Assembly (NCBI GenBank): GCA_019455245.1
Contig: JACFMR010000004.1
Location: forward strand, 124,001 to 188,000
Direction of reading: 5' to 3'
DNA from: Opitutaceae bacterium
GTDB taxonomy: Bacteria > Verrucomicrobiota > Verrucomicrobiia > Opitutales > Opitutaceae
DNA: 64,000 nucleotides
A program made the translations under genes and the position numbers. Numbering within the stretch: the stretch's first letter is position 1; each line of letters begins with the position of its first letter. Below, in pieces: positions 25,527-33,241 of this stretch. Under the pieces are notes generated by a model. The model searched no databases. It was not told where the DNA came from and was given only the letters and a program-made list of their open reading frames with translations.

Positions 25527-26309
25527 ATGACCCGCTTCCGCCCCTGCATCGACCTGCATGCCGGCAAAGTGAAACAGATCGTCGGCGGCACATTGCGCGA
25601 CGATGCGGCGGGCCTGCGCACCAATTTTGAAAGCGACCGCCCGGCGGAATATTACGCGCAGCTCTATCGGGCGGACGGTCTCACCGGCGGGCATGTGATC
25701 AAGCTCGGTCCGGGCAACGATGCCGCGGCCCGCGCCGCGCTCGCCGCCTGGCCGGGCGGCCTGCAGATCGGCGGCGGCATCACCGCCGACAACGCCGAGG
25801 CCTGGCTGCAGGCCGGCGCCAGTCACGTGATCGTGACCTCGTGGTTGTTTGACGAGGAAGGTCATTTTCTCGACGGGCGCCTCGCTGCGCTCGTGGAGCG
25901 GATCGGCCGCGAGCATCTCGTCATCGATCTCAGCTGCCGCGCCCACGGCGACGGTTGGATGGTGGCCATGAACCGCTGGCAAACCCTCACCGAACTCGCG
26001 CTCGACGAGACCACGCTCTCCATGTTGGGCGAAACCTGCGCGGAGTTCCTGATCCACGCTGCCGATGTGGAGGGCAAATGCGAGGGCATCGACGAACGCT
26101 TGGTCGAGTTGCTCGGCCGGGCCTCACCGCTGCCCGTGACCTACGCCGGCGGCGCGCGCACCATCGAGGAGCTGGCCGCGGTCGACCGACTCAGCCGCGG
26201 CCGGGTCGATCTCACCATCGGCAGTGCCCTCGATCTCTTCGGCGGCACCCAGATCCGCTACGCCGACTGCGTGGCGTGGAACCGCACCCGCCGCGATGTC
26301 ACCTATTAA
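25527..26309 (+). CDS. hisA: HisA, eukaryotic (HIS6) type: ProFAR isomerase
   Basis: 260 residues. It isomerises ProFAR to PRFAR, the fourth step of histidine synthesis, in the cytosol. The sequence follows the fungal/plant HIS6 form much more closely than the standard bacterial one: RPCIDLHAGKVKQIVGGTL at the start, then GHVIKLGPGNDAAARAAL, LQIGGGITADNAEAWL, VIVTSWLFDEEGHF, AMNRWQTLTEL, EFLIHAADVEGKCEGIDE and RVDLTIGSALDLFGG, all recognisable from yeast HIS6. No other his gene is nearby. Transfer between domains is the likely explanation (inference). Confidence 0.88.
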   Translation: MTRFRPCIDLHAGKVKQIVGGTLRDDAAGLRTNFESDRPAEYYAQLYRADGLTGGHVIKLGPGNDAAARAALAAWPGGLQIGGGITADNAEAWLQAGASHVIVTSWLFDEEGHFLDGRLAALVERIGREHLVIDLSCRAHGDGWMVAMNRWQTLTELALDETTLSMLGETCAEFLIHAADVEGKCEGIDERLVELLGRASPLPVTYAGGARTIEELAAVDRLSRGRVDLTIGSALDLFGGTQIRYADCVAWNRTRRDVTY

Positions 26310-26328
26310 GTGACAACTATCCTTCCCC

Positions 26329-27195
26329 ATGAAGCACCCCGCCAAAACCACGCCCCGTCTCATCCAATGCGTCACCCCTTGGGGCATGATGCACTACCCC
26401 TCGGCCAAGCGTGAATGGTCGATCGAGCGCAAGATTCGCGCGATCAAGGCCGCGGGGTTCGACGGCGTGGCGGCGATTCCCGACGCGGAGATTGCCCGCC
26501 TGTGTCGTGAACTCGTCCTCGTCCTCATGGGCGGTATGGATGGTTCCAACGTGGCCAAAGCGCGCCGCGCGATGAAGCAGCAGCGCGAGCTCGGTGCGAT
26601 TTACCTCAACATCCAGCTGCTCGATCACGACACCCCGCCGGCGCAGGCGGCTCGGACCGCCGTGCAGTTGGTGGAGGCCGGCGACGCACTTGGGGTCAAG
26701 GTTCACATCGAGACGCACCGCGACACCGCGACCGAGACGCCGGAGAAATACGACGAGATCGCGCGCCTCTTCAAACGGCAGACCGGCCGCGTGATGCCCA
26801 CAACCTGGGATCATTCACATCTCGCGGTCGTGAAACACCTCCAGCCCGCCGATTACGCCAAGCGTCTGCTCGTGTGGCCCAAGGCGATTCAGCAATCGAA
26901 CATCTTTCACCTCCGGCCGTTCAACGGCCAGCATTGCCAGGTGCCGGTGACGAACGGCCGCGGCAAACTCACGCCCGAGTTCCGCGACTATCTCGCCTTC
27001 GTCGAGGAACTGTTCGTCTGCTGGCTCAAGGGCCCGCGCCCCGACGGCCAACTCCTGGTCTGTCCCGAGCTGGGCTACAGCCACGGTTACCACGTGAGCA
27101 CCTGGCCGCATCCGTGGGAGGATGCGCAGGTCGCGCGGCTACATTACGCCAAGGCATGGCGGCGGGCCCTGCGGCGGGTGGACGCGCGGGATTGA
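26329..27195 (+). CDS. Sugar phosphate isomerase/epimerase-like TIM-barrel protein
   Basis: 288 residues, soluble. The layout fits the xylose-isomerase-like (AP endonuclease 2) barrel: an early strand with the AIKAAGFDGVAAIPDAE segment, then GVKVHIETHRDTATETPE (metal-ligand-like Glu/His), PTTWDHSHLAVVKH and FHLRPFNGQHCQVPVT. The precise reaction cannot be told. It starts 19 bp after hisA and may share its transcript, without an obvious functional link. Confidence 0.6.
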   Translation: MKHPAKTTPRLIQCVTPWGMMHYPSAKREWSIERKIRAIKAAGFDGVAAIPDAEIARLCRELVLVLMGGMDGSNVAKARRAMKQQRELGAIYLNIQLLDHDTPPAQAARTAVQLVEAGDALGVKVHIETHRDTATETPEKYDEIARLFKRQTGRVMPTTWDHSHLAVVKHLQPADYAKRLLVWPKAIQQSNIFHLRPFNGQHCQVPVTNGRGKLTPEFRDYLAFVEELFVCWLKGPRPDGQLLVCPELGYSHGYHVSTWPHPWEDAQVARLHYAKAWRRALRRVDARD

Positions 27196-27271
27196 ACGGT
27201 TTTTTTAACCGGCTGAGACCGCCTTCATGCTTGGCGGCGCCGCACCTTTGCGCGATGACTGTGCGCGCCCA

Positions 27272-28618
27272 ATGAGAATCACCGGACTCGCCCTCGTCCC
27301 GCCCCCGACCGCCGCCGATCTGCCCAAGGTCACACCCGAGTTGCTCGCGTCCGTGCTGGCGCGTTACTCCCGCAGCAACGAAGGCATCCATGCGATTCTC
27401 GAGAAGGTGGATCTGGCCAATCCGGACGCCTCGATCGACCGCATCCTCAAGTTTGTCGACTACGGTCACGCGTCCATCGGCGGGCTCACGGGCGGCCTGG
27501 CCATCGCGCTGGACGACATCTCGATGTGGCTGGCCTACAAACTGTTTGAACTCGCGCAGATGGCCGACGGGCAGGAGTCGAGCACGCGCTACATCACGAT
27601 GGACGCCAGCAATCTGCCCGCGCCCGCGGAGATCGGCATCCCCGACGACCTCGCCCCGCGCTGGCAGGCGCTGATGGCGCGTTCCTTTGCCGCGTATCAG
27701 GCCGAATACGCCCGGCTCGACGCACTCGGCACGGCGGAACCCGGGCGCGTGCGCGTGCCGGAAGGGGCCAAGCCCGCGGTCGTCACCCGCATCCGCAAAA
27801 ACTACGCGCTCGACCGCGCGCGCTACTTCATCCCGCTGGCCACGCGCACCAACGTCGGGCTCGTGCAGTCCTCGCGCATGTGGGCGACCACGGTGAAGCA
27901 CCTCGATTCGCTGCCGCATCCCGAGGCCCGGGCCGCGGCGAAACTGATCCGCGACGAGCTGCTCAAGCAGTCGCCGCGCCTCATGCGCCACAGCTTTGCG
28001 GAAAAATCCCACGAGGCGCAGGCTGCGCAGGAGCTGACCGCCTCGCTCCGGCTTGGTTTGGAGCGTCTGTCCACCGCGCCGCTGGCCGATGCGGTTTGGG
28101 TGAAGGTGGATCGCGCCACGCCGCCGTGGCTGACCGAGACACAGCCGGTCAGCGAGGCGCTCCGGCACCGCGCCAACCGCTACGGCTATCAGGGCACGGC
28201 GACGCGCCGCATGCGCGTGACCTTTGCCTGGAACAACATGGCGCTGGCCGAACTGCGCGACCTCAACCGGCACCGCACCGGGCACCGTTACACGCCGCTG
28301 ATCCAGGCCGGTTTTTATCTGCCACCGGAGATCGACCACGCGCCGCATCAGGCGCTGCTGGACGAGCAGGCGGCGTTGACGCGGGAGCTGATGGAGCGCG
28401 GTTCGCCCGCCTATGTTTACTCGCTGCTGCTCGGCGCGCAGACCCCGTTCGAGCACAGTACGCACGCGGACAAGTTCATCTACGAGGCCGAGTTGCGCAC
28501 GGGCATGGGCGCCCATTTCCGTTACGCCGAGCACCTCAGTGCGGTGTTGCACGCGTTTTTTGACCAGGTGCCCGAGGCCCGCGACTGGGTGGTGGAGGGC
28601 ATGGCCGAACCGGAATAA
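27272..28618 (+). CDS. Duplicated ThyX-like flavoprotein (FAD-dependent thymidylate synthase family)
   Basis: 448 residues, about twice the usual ThyX length. The start is set at ATG 27272 (MRITGLALVPPPTA). The N-terminal half shows ThyX-like blocks LARYSRSNEGIHAILE, FVDYGHASIGG and QESSTRYITM (the end of the ThyX motif), then ARYFIPLATRTNVGLVQSSR. The C-terminal half repeats the order with LRDLNRHRTGHRYTPL (RHR at ~333-335), FYLPPEI, and YEAELRTGMGAHFRYAEH. Classical ThyX has RHRxxSxNxxSxR once; here the halves seem to keep different parts. It may be a thymidylate synthase or a flavoprotein with another role. Confidence 0.68.
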   Translation: MRITGLALVPPPTAADLPKVTPELLASVLARYSRSNEGIHAILEKVDLANPDASIDRILKFVDYGHASIGGLTGGLAIALDDISMWLAYKLFELAQMADGQESSTRYITMDASNLPAPAEIGIPDDLAPRWQALMARSFAAYQAEYARLDALGTAEPGRVRVPEGAKPAVVTRIRKNYALDRARYFIPLATRTNVGLVQSSRMWATTVKHLDSLPHPEARAAAKLIRDELLKQSPRLMRHSFAEKSHEAQAAQELTASLRLGLERLSTAPLADAVWVKVDRATPPWLTETQPVSEALRHRANRYGYQGTATRRMRVTFAWNNMALAELRDLNRHRTGHRYTPLIQAGFYLPPEIDHAPHQALLDEQAALTRELMERGSPAYVYSLLLGAQTPFEHSTHADKFIYEAELRTGMGAHFRYAEHLSAVLHAFFDQVPEARDWVVEGMAEPE

Positions 28619-28664
28619 AACGTTGCTGCCCGGGACGTTTCCGATTCAAATGCCGCGGTCCAGC

Positions 28665-29054
28665 ATGAACAGCTTTCGCGCAGTCGTTTTGCTTGTGATT
28701 GGAATTTCCCTGGCGGCGACTGCTCCCGCCAAGGGTATTCTGCGGCACGATGCCGGTCGCGACGGCAAACTGATCCTGCGCGGTGCGGTGGTGACGTATC
28801 CCGTCCTCAAGCCGGCGGGCGGATTGGCGCGCCAGCCGGTGCAGGGCATTTCGCTGCGTCGAACTGACGCGACCCCGCAAACCGTGGAAAAGCTGAACCT
28901 GCCCCGGGCGCAGCTGCATCCGGCAACCAAGACCGCCGCGCCGGTGCGTTTCCCGATGTTCGCAGCCCAACGCGAACCGATCGCCAAACGATCCACCCCC
29001 GCCACGCCCGAAGTTTTCCCCGTGGTTTCCGTTCCCCCCGCCGGTGTCCCCTGA
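28665..29054 (+). CDS. Small secreted protein, unknown function
   Basis: 129 residues from ATG 28665 (an in-frame ATG at 28650 is possible). A signal peptide is clear: SFRAVVLLVIGISLAATAPAKG. The mature part is basic and Pro/Ala-rich, with no predicted domain (GLARQPVQGISLRRTDATPQ). No family recognised. Its end overlaps the upstream GTG of the next frame, but the real start of that gene lies 11 bp downstream. Confidence 0.5.
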   Translation: MNSFRAVVLLVIGISLAATAPAKGILRHDAGRDGKLILRGAVVTYPVLKPAGGLARQPVQGISLRRTDATPQTVEKLNLPRAQLHPATKTAAPVRFPMFAAQREPIAKRSTPATPEVFPVVSVPPAGVP

Positions 29055-29064
29055 ATCCGTTGCC

Positions 29065-29838
29065 ATGAGCCGCTTTCGTGTTCTCCAGTTCAACATGCAA
29101 TTTGGCCAGGTCTGGGACGAGGCCGACCCGGACCATGCGCCCGAGAATCTGGAGGCCACCATCGCCGAGATCCGGCGACACAAGGCCGACATCATTTTGT
29201 TGCAGGAGGTCGAGCACGCGCAGCCCGGCGGCGAGCAGGTGCAGCCGCCGCCCAACTACACGCGGCTGCAGGAGGCGCTGGCCGGCTATCACTCCACCTT
29301 TGCCTATCCGCGCGCCGATCCGCGTGAGCTGCCCTTCGGCATCGGCCTGGCGATTTTTTCCCGCACGCCGCTCAGCGACATCGTCAAACGGGATCTGCCC
29401 TCGCCGCCGATCGAGTTTGATTTTTTCGGCACCAAGACCACGCCCACCGACCGGGTGTTGATCGGCGCCCGCACGGTCATCGACGGCCATCCGCTGCGCA
29501 TCTACAACACCCACCTGCTGGCGTTCTTCATGCTGGGCTCCACCAGCGAGGACAACCCGGAGCAACGCCGGACCGTGGCCAACCTGCTGCGCGAATCGGC
29601 CGGGCCGACCCTTTTGGGCGGCGATTTCAACACGCGCAAACACGAGTCGCTCGTGCGCCAGTTCGGCGAGGTCGGCTACGCCACCGTGCAGCAGAGCGAA
29701 ATCACCTGGCGGCGCATGCCGCATGTGCTCGACCACGTGTTTTACAACGCGGGTCTGCGCTGCACCGGCCACCAAGTCTGCCCGACCCCGGCCTCGGACC
29801 ACCACGCTCTGGTGGCGGATTTTGAGTTCGCGGGCTGA
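29065..29838 (+). CDS. Endonuclease/exonuclease/phosphatase (EEP) family hydrolase
   Basis: 257 residues from ATG 29065. EEP-fold motifs in order: LQFNMQFG, IILLQEVEHA (metal-binding Glu), IYNTHLLAFF (His), LLGGDFNTRKHES (Asp/Asn), ITWRRMPHVLDHVFYN (Asp of the DHV motif), and ASDHHALVADFE (catalytic Asp-His). All catalytic positions are intact. Members cleave phosphodiesters of DNA, lipids or nucleotides; the substrate is unknown. No signal peptide. Convergent with the next gene, whose stop is 6 bp away. Confidence 0.8.
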   Translation: MSRFRVLQFNMQFGQVWDEADPDHAPENLEATIAEIRRHKADIILLQEVEHAQPGGEQVQPPPNYTRLQEALAGYHSTFAYPRADPRELPFGIGLAIFSRTPLSDIVKRDLPSPPIEFDFFGTKTTPTDRVLIGARTVIDGHPLRIYNTHLLAFFMLGSTSEDNPEQRRTVANLLRESAGPTLLGGDFNTRKHESLVRQFGEVGYATVQQSEITWRRMPHVLDHVFYNAGLRCTGHQVCPTPASDHHALVADFEFAG

Positions 29839-29844
29839 CGCGGG

Positions 29845-30129
29845 TCAGCGTCCGCGGCGCACGCGCTCCTTCTCGTCCTCGCGCTCCTCCTCCAGCCGGC
29901 CTTTTTCGGCGGAGATCTGCCGGCGAACCTGCTCGGCCTCCTCGGCGTTGCCGGCGGCGAGGGCCTGGTCGAGTTTCTGTCGCAGGAAGATTTCCCGCTC
30001 GGCGATCTTGCCCTGAAAGACCTGATCGATTTCGGCGAGCCGGGCCTTTTGCTCCGGGGTGAGCGGCTTGGCGGTGTCGGGGTCCGATTTGGCCAGGCGT
30101 TCCATGGCGAGTTCGTAAGCGCTTTTCAT
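29845..30129 (-). CDS. Small charged coiled-coil protein
   Basis: 94 residues from ATG 30129. Almost the whole chain is a charged helix: LTPEQKARLAEIDQVFQGKI, then AEEAEQVRRQISAEKG and a Glu/Arg-rich end. No membrane segment and no catalytic motif. It begins 20 bp after the comEC stop on the same strand, so the two are probably co-transcribed. Function unknown. Confidence 0.6.
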   Translation of the reverse strand: MKSAYELAMERLAKSDPDTAKPLTPEQKARLAEIDQVFQGKIAEREIFLRQKLDQALAAGNAEEAEQVRRQISAEKGRLEEEREDEKERVRRGR

Positions 30130-30149
30130 GGCGGGCAGTGTTGGCGAAC

Positions 30150-31787
30150 TCAGGCGAAGTTCACGCCGAAAATCAGCGTCAGCGCCACGATGACGCACGG
30201 CGGCCACCATGCGCCATGGCGCCGGCTCCAGCCGTGGTGGTAGCCGTAAAGCAAACTGGCGAGCAACAGCGCCAGGCCGAGCGGGCCGATCCACGCGGCT
30301 TGGTACGCCGCAGCGTGGTAAATGCCCGGCAAGTCCACCAGCAAGCGCAGCGCCCGGTCGATCAGCCAGAGCACCAGCACGGCGGCGTGGTTGCACAGCA
30401 CGCTGCCTGCGCCGAATCCGACCAGTCCGCACAACAGCGACCCCATGCCCGCGAGGATCACGACCATGGCAATGGGTATCAGTACAACATTCGCAATCAG
30501 CGCCCCGGGCGTGAAGAGGTTGAAAAACTGCACCCCGCACAGCGAGCTCACGAGAATGGACGCAACGCCGATGGCCAGTGCGACCAGCAGGCCGTTCCAG
30601 CCGTCGCGCACCAGATGCTGCCACCAGCGCCAGGCCCCGACCGGCAGGCTCGCAAACAGCGGCCAGCGCGCCTGCCAGCGCCCGGCGAGCGGCAGGCCCA
30701 GCGTCAACAACGCGACCACGATGCCGTAGCTCATTTGGAAACTCGCGCTGAACAGCTGCATCGGTTCCAGCAGCAGCACGATGCCGGCGGAGGCAGCCAG
30801 TGCGGCCAGCGGATTTCCGGGCACCCGCCACATGAACGAGGTCTGCACCAGCGCGACCATGCAGAACGCCCGCACTGCCGACGGCGTGCCGCCGGTGATG
30901 TCGACGTAAAGCCAGAGCAGCAGCAGGCTGAGCCAGTAGCGCCAGACGCGCGGCAGACGCAGCAACAGCAGCAGCGCCTGAACCCCGCCGGCGATCACCC
31001 CGATGTGGAGGCCGCTGATGGCAAAGAGATGCATGGTGCCGCTCTGCATGAACAAGGTGTCCTGCTCCTCGCTGAGGTCGTGCTTGCGCCCCAGCATCAT
31101 CGCCCGCAGCACGTTCGTGAGTTCCGGTTGCTTGGCCTCGATTCCGTGGCTCAACCGGTGGACGAACCGCGCTTCCATCCGCGCGCAAAACGCCCGGTAG
31201 GCCGTGGCCGGGGCGACGGTTTCAATCACCCGTCCTCGCGTCAGCTTGAAGTTCATGCCGGCATCCGCGAGGTAACCGTCAAAGGTGTCGTCGGCGGGGT
31301 TGCGCGGCAGCAGGGTCAGCACGCCTTGGGCGGTGAGTTCGGTCGAGCGCACGGGCGCTTCCTCGCCGGGGCCGAGACGCAACGCGTAGTAGATTTTCTG
31401 GCCGACCAGATCCTGCAGATGCGGTGCGGCGTGGGTGACCTCGGCGAGGCCCGAGGTGCGTTCTTCGAAACCGGTGGCGAAAACGCGGAGGATGCGCAGC
31501 TGCAGTTGTGCTTCCCGCGGGGGCAGCCGTTCCCAGTCCGGCAGGCGGTTGCGATGCAGCTGATAACTGGCCGCGCCGCAAAGCGCGATCGCGAGGCCGA
31601 TCAGCCAAGGCCACAGGCGCGGATGACGTCCGGCCAGGACCAGCGCCGCCACCGCGGCGGGCAACGCCAGCGCCAGCCCGAGGGCCGGTGACGGCGCCGA
31701 GCCGACCTTGCCCCACGCCAGCCCGAGGGCATAGGGTAACACCAGCCAAAGGAGGGGCGCCCGGTGGCCCAGGCTGCGATCGGCCAT
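30150..31787 (-). CDS. ComEC/Rec2-type DNA uptake channel without the beta-lactamase-fold domain
   Basis: 545 residues from ATG 31787. ComEC is the inner-membrane channel that passes single-stranded DNA during transformation. The soluble N-terminal part (~60-220) is followed by the Competence membrane domain with the typical stretch MHLFAISGLHIGVIAGGVQA, GTPSAVRAFCMVAL, and LLEPMQLFSASFQMSYG. The chain ends after the last helices (VIVALTLIFGVNFA). The C-terminal metallo-beta-lactamase domain, found in long ComEC proteins and thought to degrade the second strand, is absent. Divergent from rarA (75-bp gap). Confidence 0.85.
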   Translation of the reverse strand: MADRSLGHRAPLLWLVLPYALGLAWGKVGSAPSPALGLALALPAAVAALVLAGRHPRLWPWLIGLAIALCGAASYQLHRNRLPDWERLPPREAQLQLRILRVFATGFEERTSGLAEVTHAAPHLQDLVGQKIYYALRLGPGEEAPVRSTELTAQGVLTLLPRNPADDTFDGYLADAGMNFKLTRGRVIETVAPATAYRAFCARMEARFVHRLSHGIEAKQPELTNVLRAMMLGRKHDLSEEQDTLFMQSGTMHLFAISGLHIGVIAGGVQALLLLLRLPRVWRYWLSLLLLWLYVDITGGTPSAVRAFCMVALVQTSFMWRVPGNPLAALAASAGIVLLLEPMQLFSASFQMSYGIVVALLTLGLPLAGRWQARWPLFASLPVGAWRWWQHLVRDGWNGLLVALAIGVASILVSSLCGVQFFNLFTPGALIANVVLIPIAMVVILAGMGSLLCGLVGFGAGSVLCNHAAVLVLWLIDRALRLLVDLPGIYHAAAYQAAWIGPLGLALLLASLLYGYHHGWSRRHGAWWPPCVIVALTLIFGVNFA

Positions 31788-31862
31788 GCGTCCAGACAAG
31801 CGGTTGCGGCGCTGGCTTCAAACTTGTTTCCCGCGGTGCAGCCCTCACGCTGCAGCTCTGCC

Positions 31863-33218
31863 ATGCTTCCGCCCGACGACCAGCCGACCCTGTTTGGGGA
31901 TGATCCCACGACCGATGCGCGCCGCGAAACGGTCGAACGGCGCGACGGTTCGCACCAGCCGCTGGCGGCACGCATGCGCCCGCGACGGTTGGCCGAGGTC
32001 GTGGGGCAGGAACACATCACGCGCGAGGGCAGCCTGTTGCCGCGGCTGGTGGCGCAGAACCGCTTCGGCAGCCTGATTTTCTACGGGCCGCCCGGTTGCG
32101 GCAAAACCAGCCTGGCCGAGGCCATCGCGGCGGAAACCGGGAGCCGTTTCGTGCGCATCAACGCCGTCATGAGCAACGTGGCCGAGCTGCGCGAAATTCT
32201 GGCCATCGCGAGGCGGCGGCCCGAGGCCGCGACCATCCTTTTCATCGACGAGCTGCACCGCTTCAATAAATCGCAGCAGGACCTGCTGCTGCCCGATGTC
32301 GAGGAGGGCAACGTGCGGCTGATCGGCGCCACCACGCACAACCCGGGCTTCTACGTCAACCCGCCGCTGCTTTCGCGCAGCCACCTGTTCCGGCTCGAAC
32401 CGCTGGCGCCCGATGCCATCGCCGGCGTGATGGGCCGCGCACTGGCGGAACCGGAGCGCGGGCTGGGGGCGCGCCGGTGCACGGCGGATGCGAAGATCCT
32501 CACCGATCTGGCCGTGCTGTGCGACGGGGACCTGCGGCGCGCGTTGAACGCGCTCGAGGTCATTGTGCTGAGCCTGCCCGAGGGCGCCATGATCACCGCG
32601 GCAGAAATCGAGGTGTTCGCGCGCGAGCGGCGCATCCGCTACGATGCCGACGAGGACGAGCACTACGACACGATTTCGGCCTTCATCAAAAGCTGCCGGG
32701 GCAGCGATCCCGATGCGGCGATGTATTGGCTGGCGAAGATGCTGGCCGGGGGCGAGGACCCGCGGTTCATTGCGCGGCGGCTGGTCATTCTCGCCAGCGA
32801 GGACGTGGGTCTGGCGGATCCGCAGGCGCTGCCGCTCACGGTGGCGGCGCACCACGCGGTGGATTTCATCGGCTTGCCGGAGGCCGAGCTCACGCTGGCG
32901 CATGCGACGCTCTACATCGCCACCGCGCCCAAGAGCAACACCGCCACGCTCGCGCTGGGCGCGGCGCATCAGGCATTGAAGAACGCGCCGGTGCAGACCG
33001 TGCCGCAACCGCTGCGCGACAAGGGCGGGCAGGCCAGCAAGCGCGCCGGACACGGCCAGGGCTACCGGTATTCGCACGATTACCCGGAGAACATTTCCGG
33101 ACAGGATTATCTCGAAAAACCGCTCACCCTCTACACGCCGAAGCCGGTTGGCTGGGAGGCGAAGATCGCCGACCGGCTCGCGCGCTGGGCCGAGTTGAAA
33201 CGGCAGTTCAAATCGTGA
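31863..33218 (+). CDS. rarA: Replication-associated recombination protein A (RarA/MgsA), AAA+ ATPase
   Basis: 451 residues from ATG 31863. Walker A is FYGPPGCGKTSLAEAIAAET, and Walker B/DExH-like is TILFIDELHRFNKSQQDLLL, both hallmark RarA sequences. Sensor 1 is RLIGATTHNP. The C-terminal half contains YDTISAFIKSCRGSDPDAAM, YWLAKMLAGGEDPRFIARRL, and LPLRDKG-like PQPLRDKGGQASKR with YSHDYPENISGQDYL. The family acts on stalled replication forks. Divergent from comEC, convergent with the peptidase gene. Confidence 0.93.
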   Translation: MLPPDDQPTLFGDDPTTDARRETVERRDGSHQPLAARMRPRRLAEVVGQEHITREGSLLPRLVAQNRFGSLIFYGPPGCGKTSLAEAIAAETGSRFVRINAVMSNVAELREILAIARRRPEAATILFIDELHRFNKSQQDLLLPDVEEGNVRLIGATTHNPGFYVNPPLLSRSHLFRLEPLAPDAIAGVMGRALAEPERGLGARRCTADAKILTDLAVLCDGDLRRALNALEVIVLSLPEGAMITAAEIEVFARERRIRYDADEDEHYDTISAFIKSCRGSDPDAAMYWLAKMLAGGEDPRFIARRLVILASEDVGLADPQALPLTVAAHHAVDFIGLPEAELTLAHATLYIATAPKSNTATLALGAAHQALKNAPVQTVPQPLRDKGGQASKRAGHGQGYRYSHDYPENISGQDYLEKPLTLYTPKPVGWEAKIADRLARWAELKRQFKS

Positions 33219-33221
33219 GTT

Positions 33222-33241
33222 GCCGGCGGTTCAACGCCGGC
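33222..33241. terminator. Candidate bidirectional terminator
   Basis: A 7-bp stem GCCGGCG (33222-33228) / CGCCGGC (33235-33241) with loop GTTCAA begins 4 bp after the rarA stop, and its loop contains the stop of the convergent peptidase gene. No T-run is seen, so it is at most a weak or Rho-assisted terminator. Confidence 0.45.
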
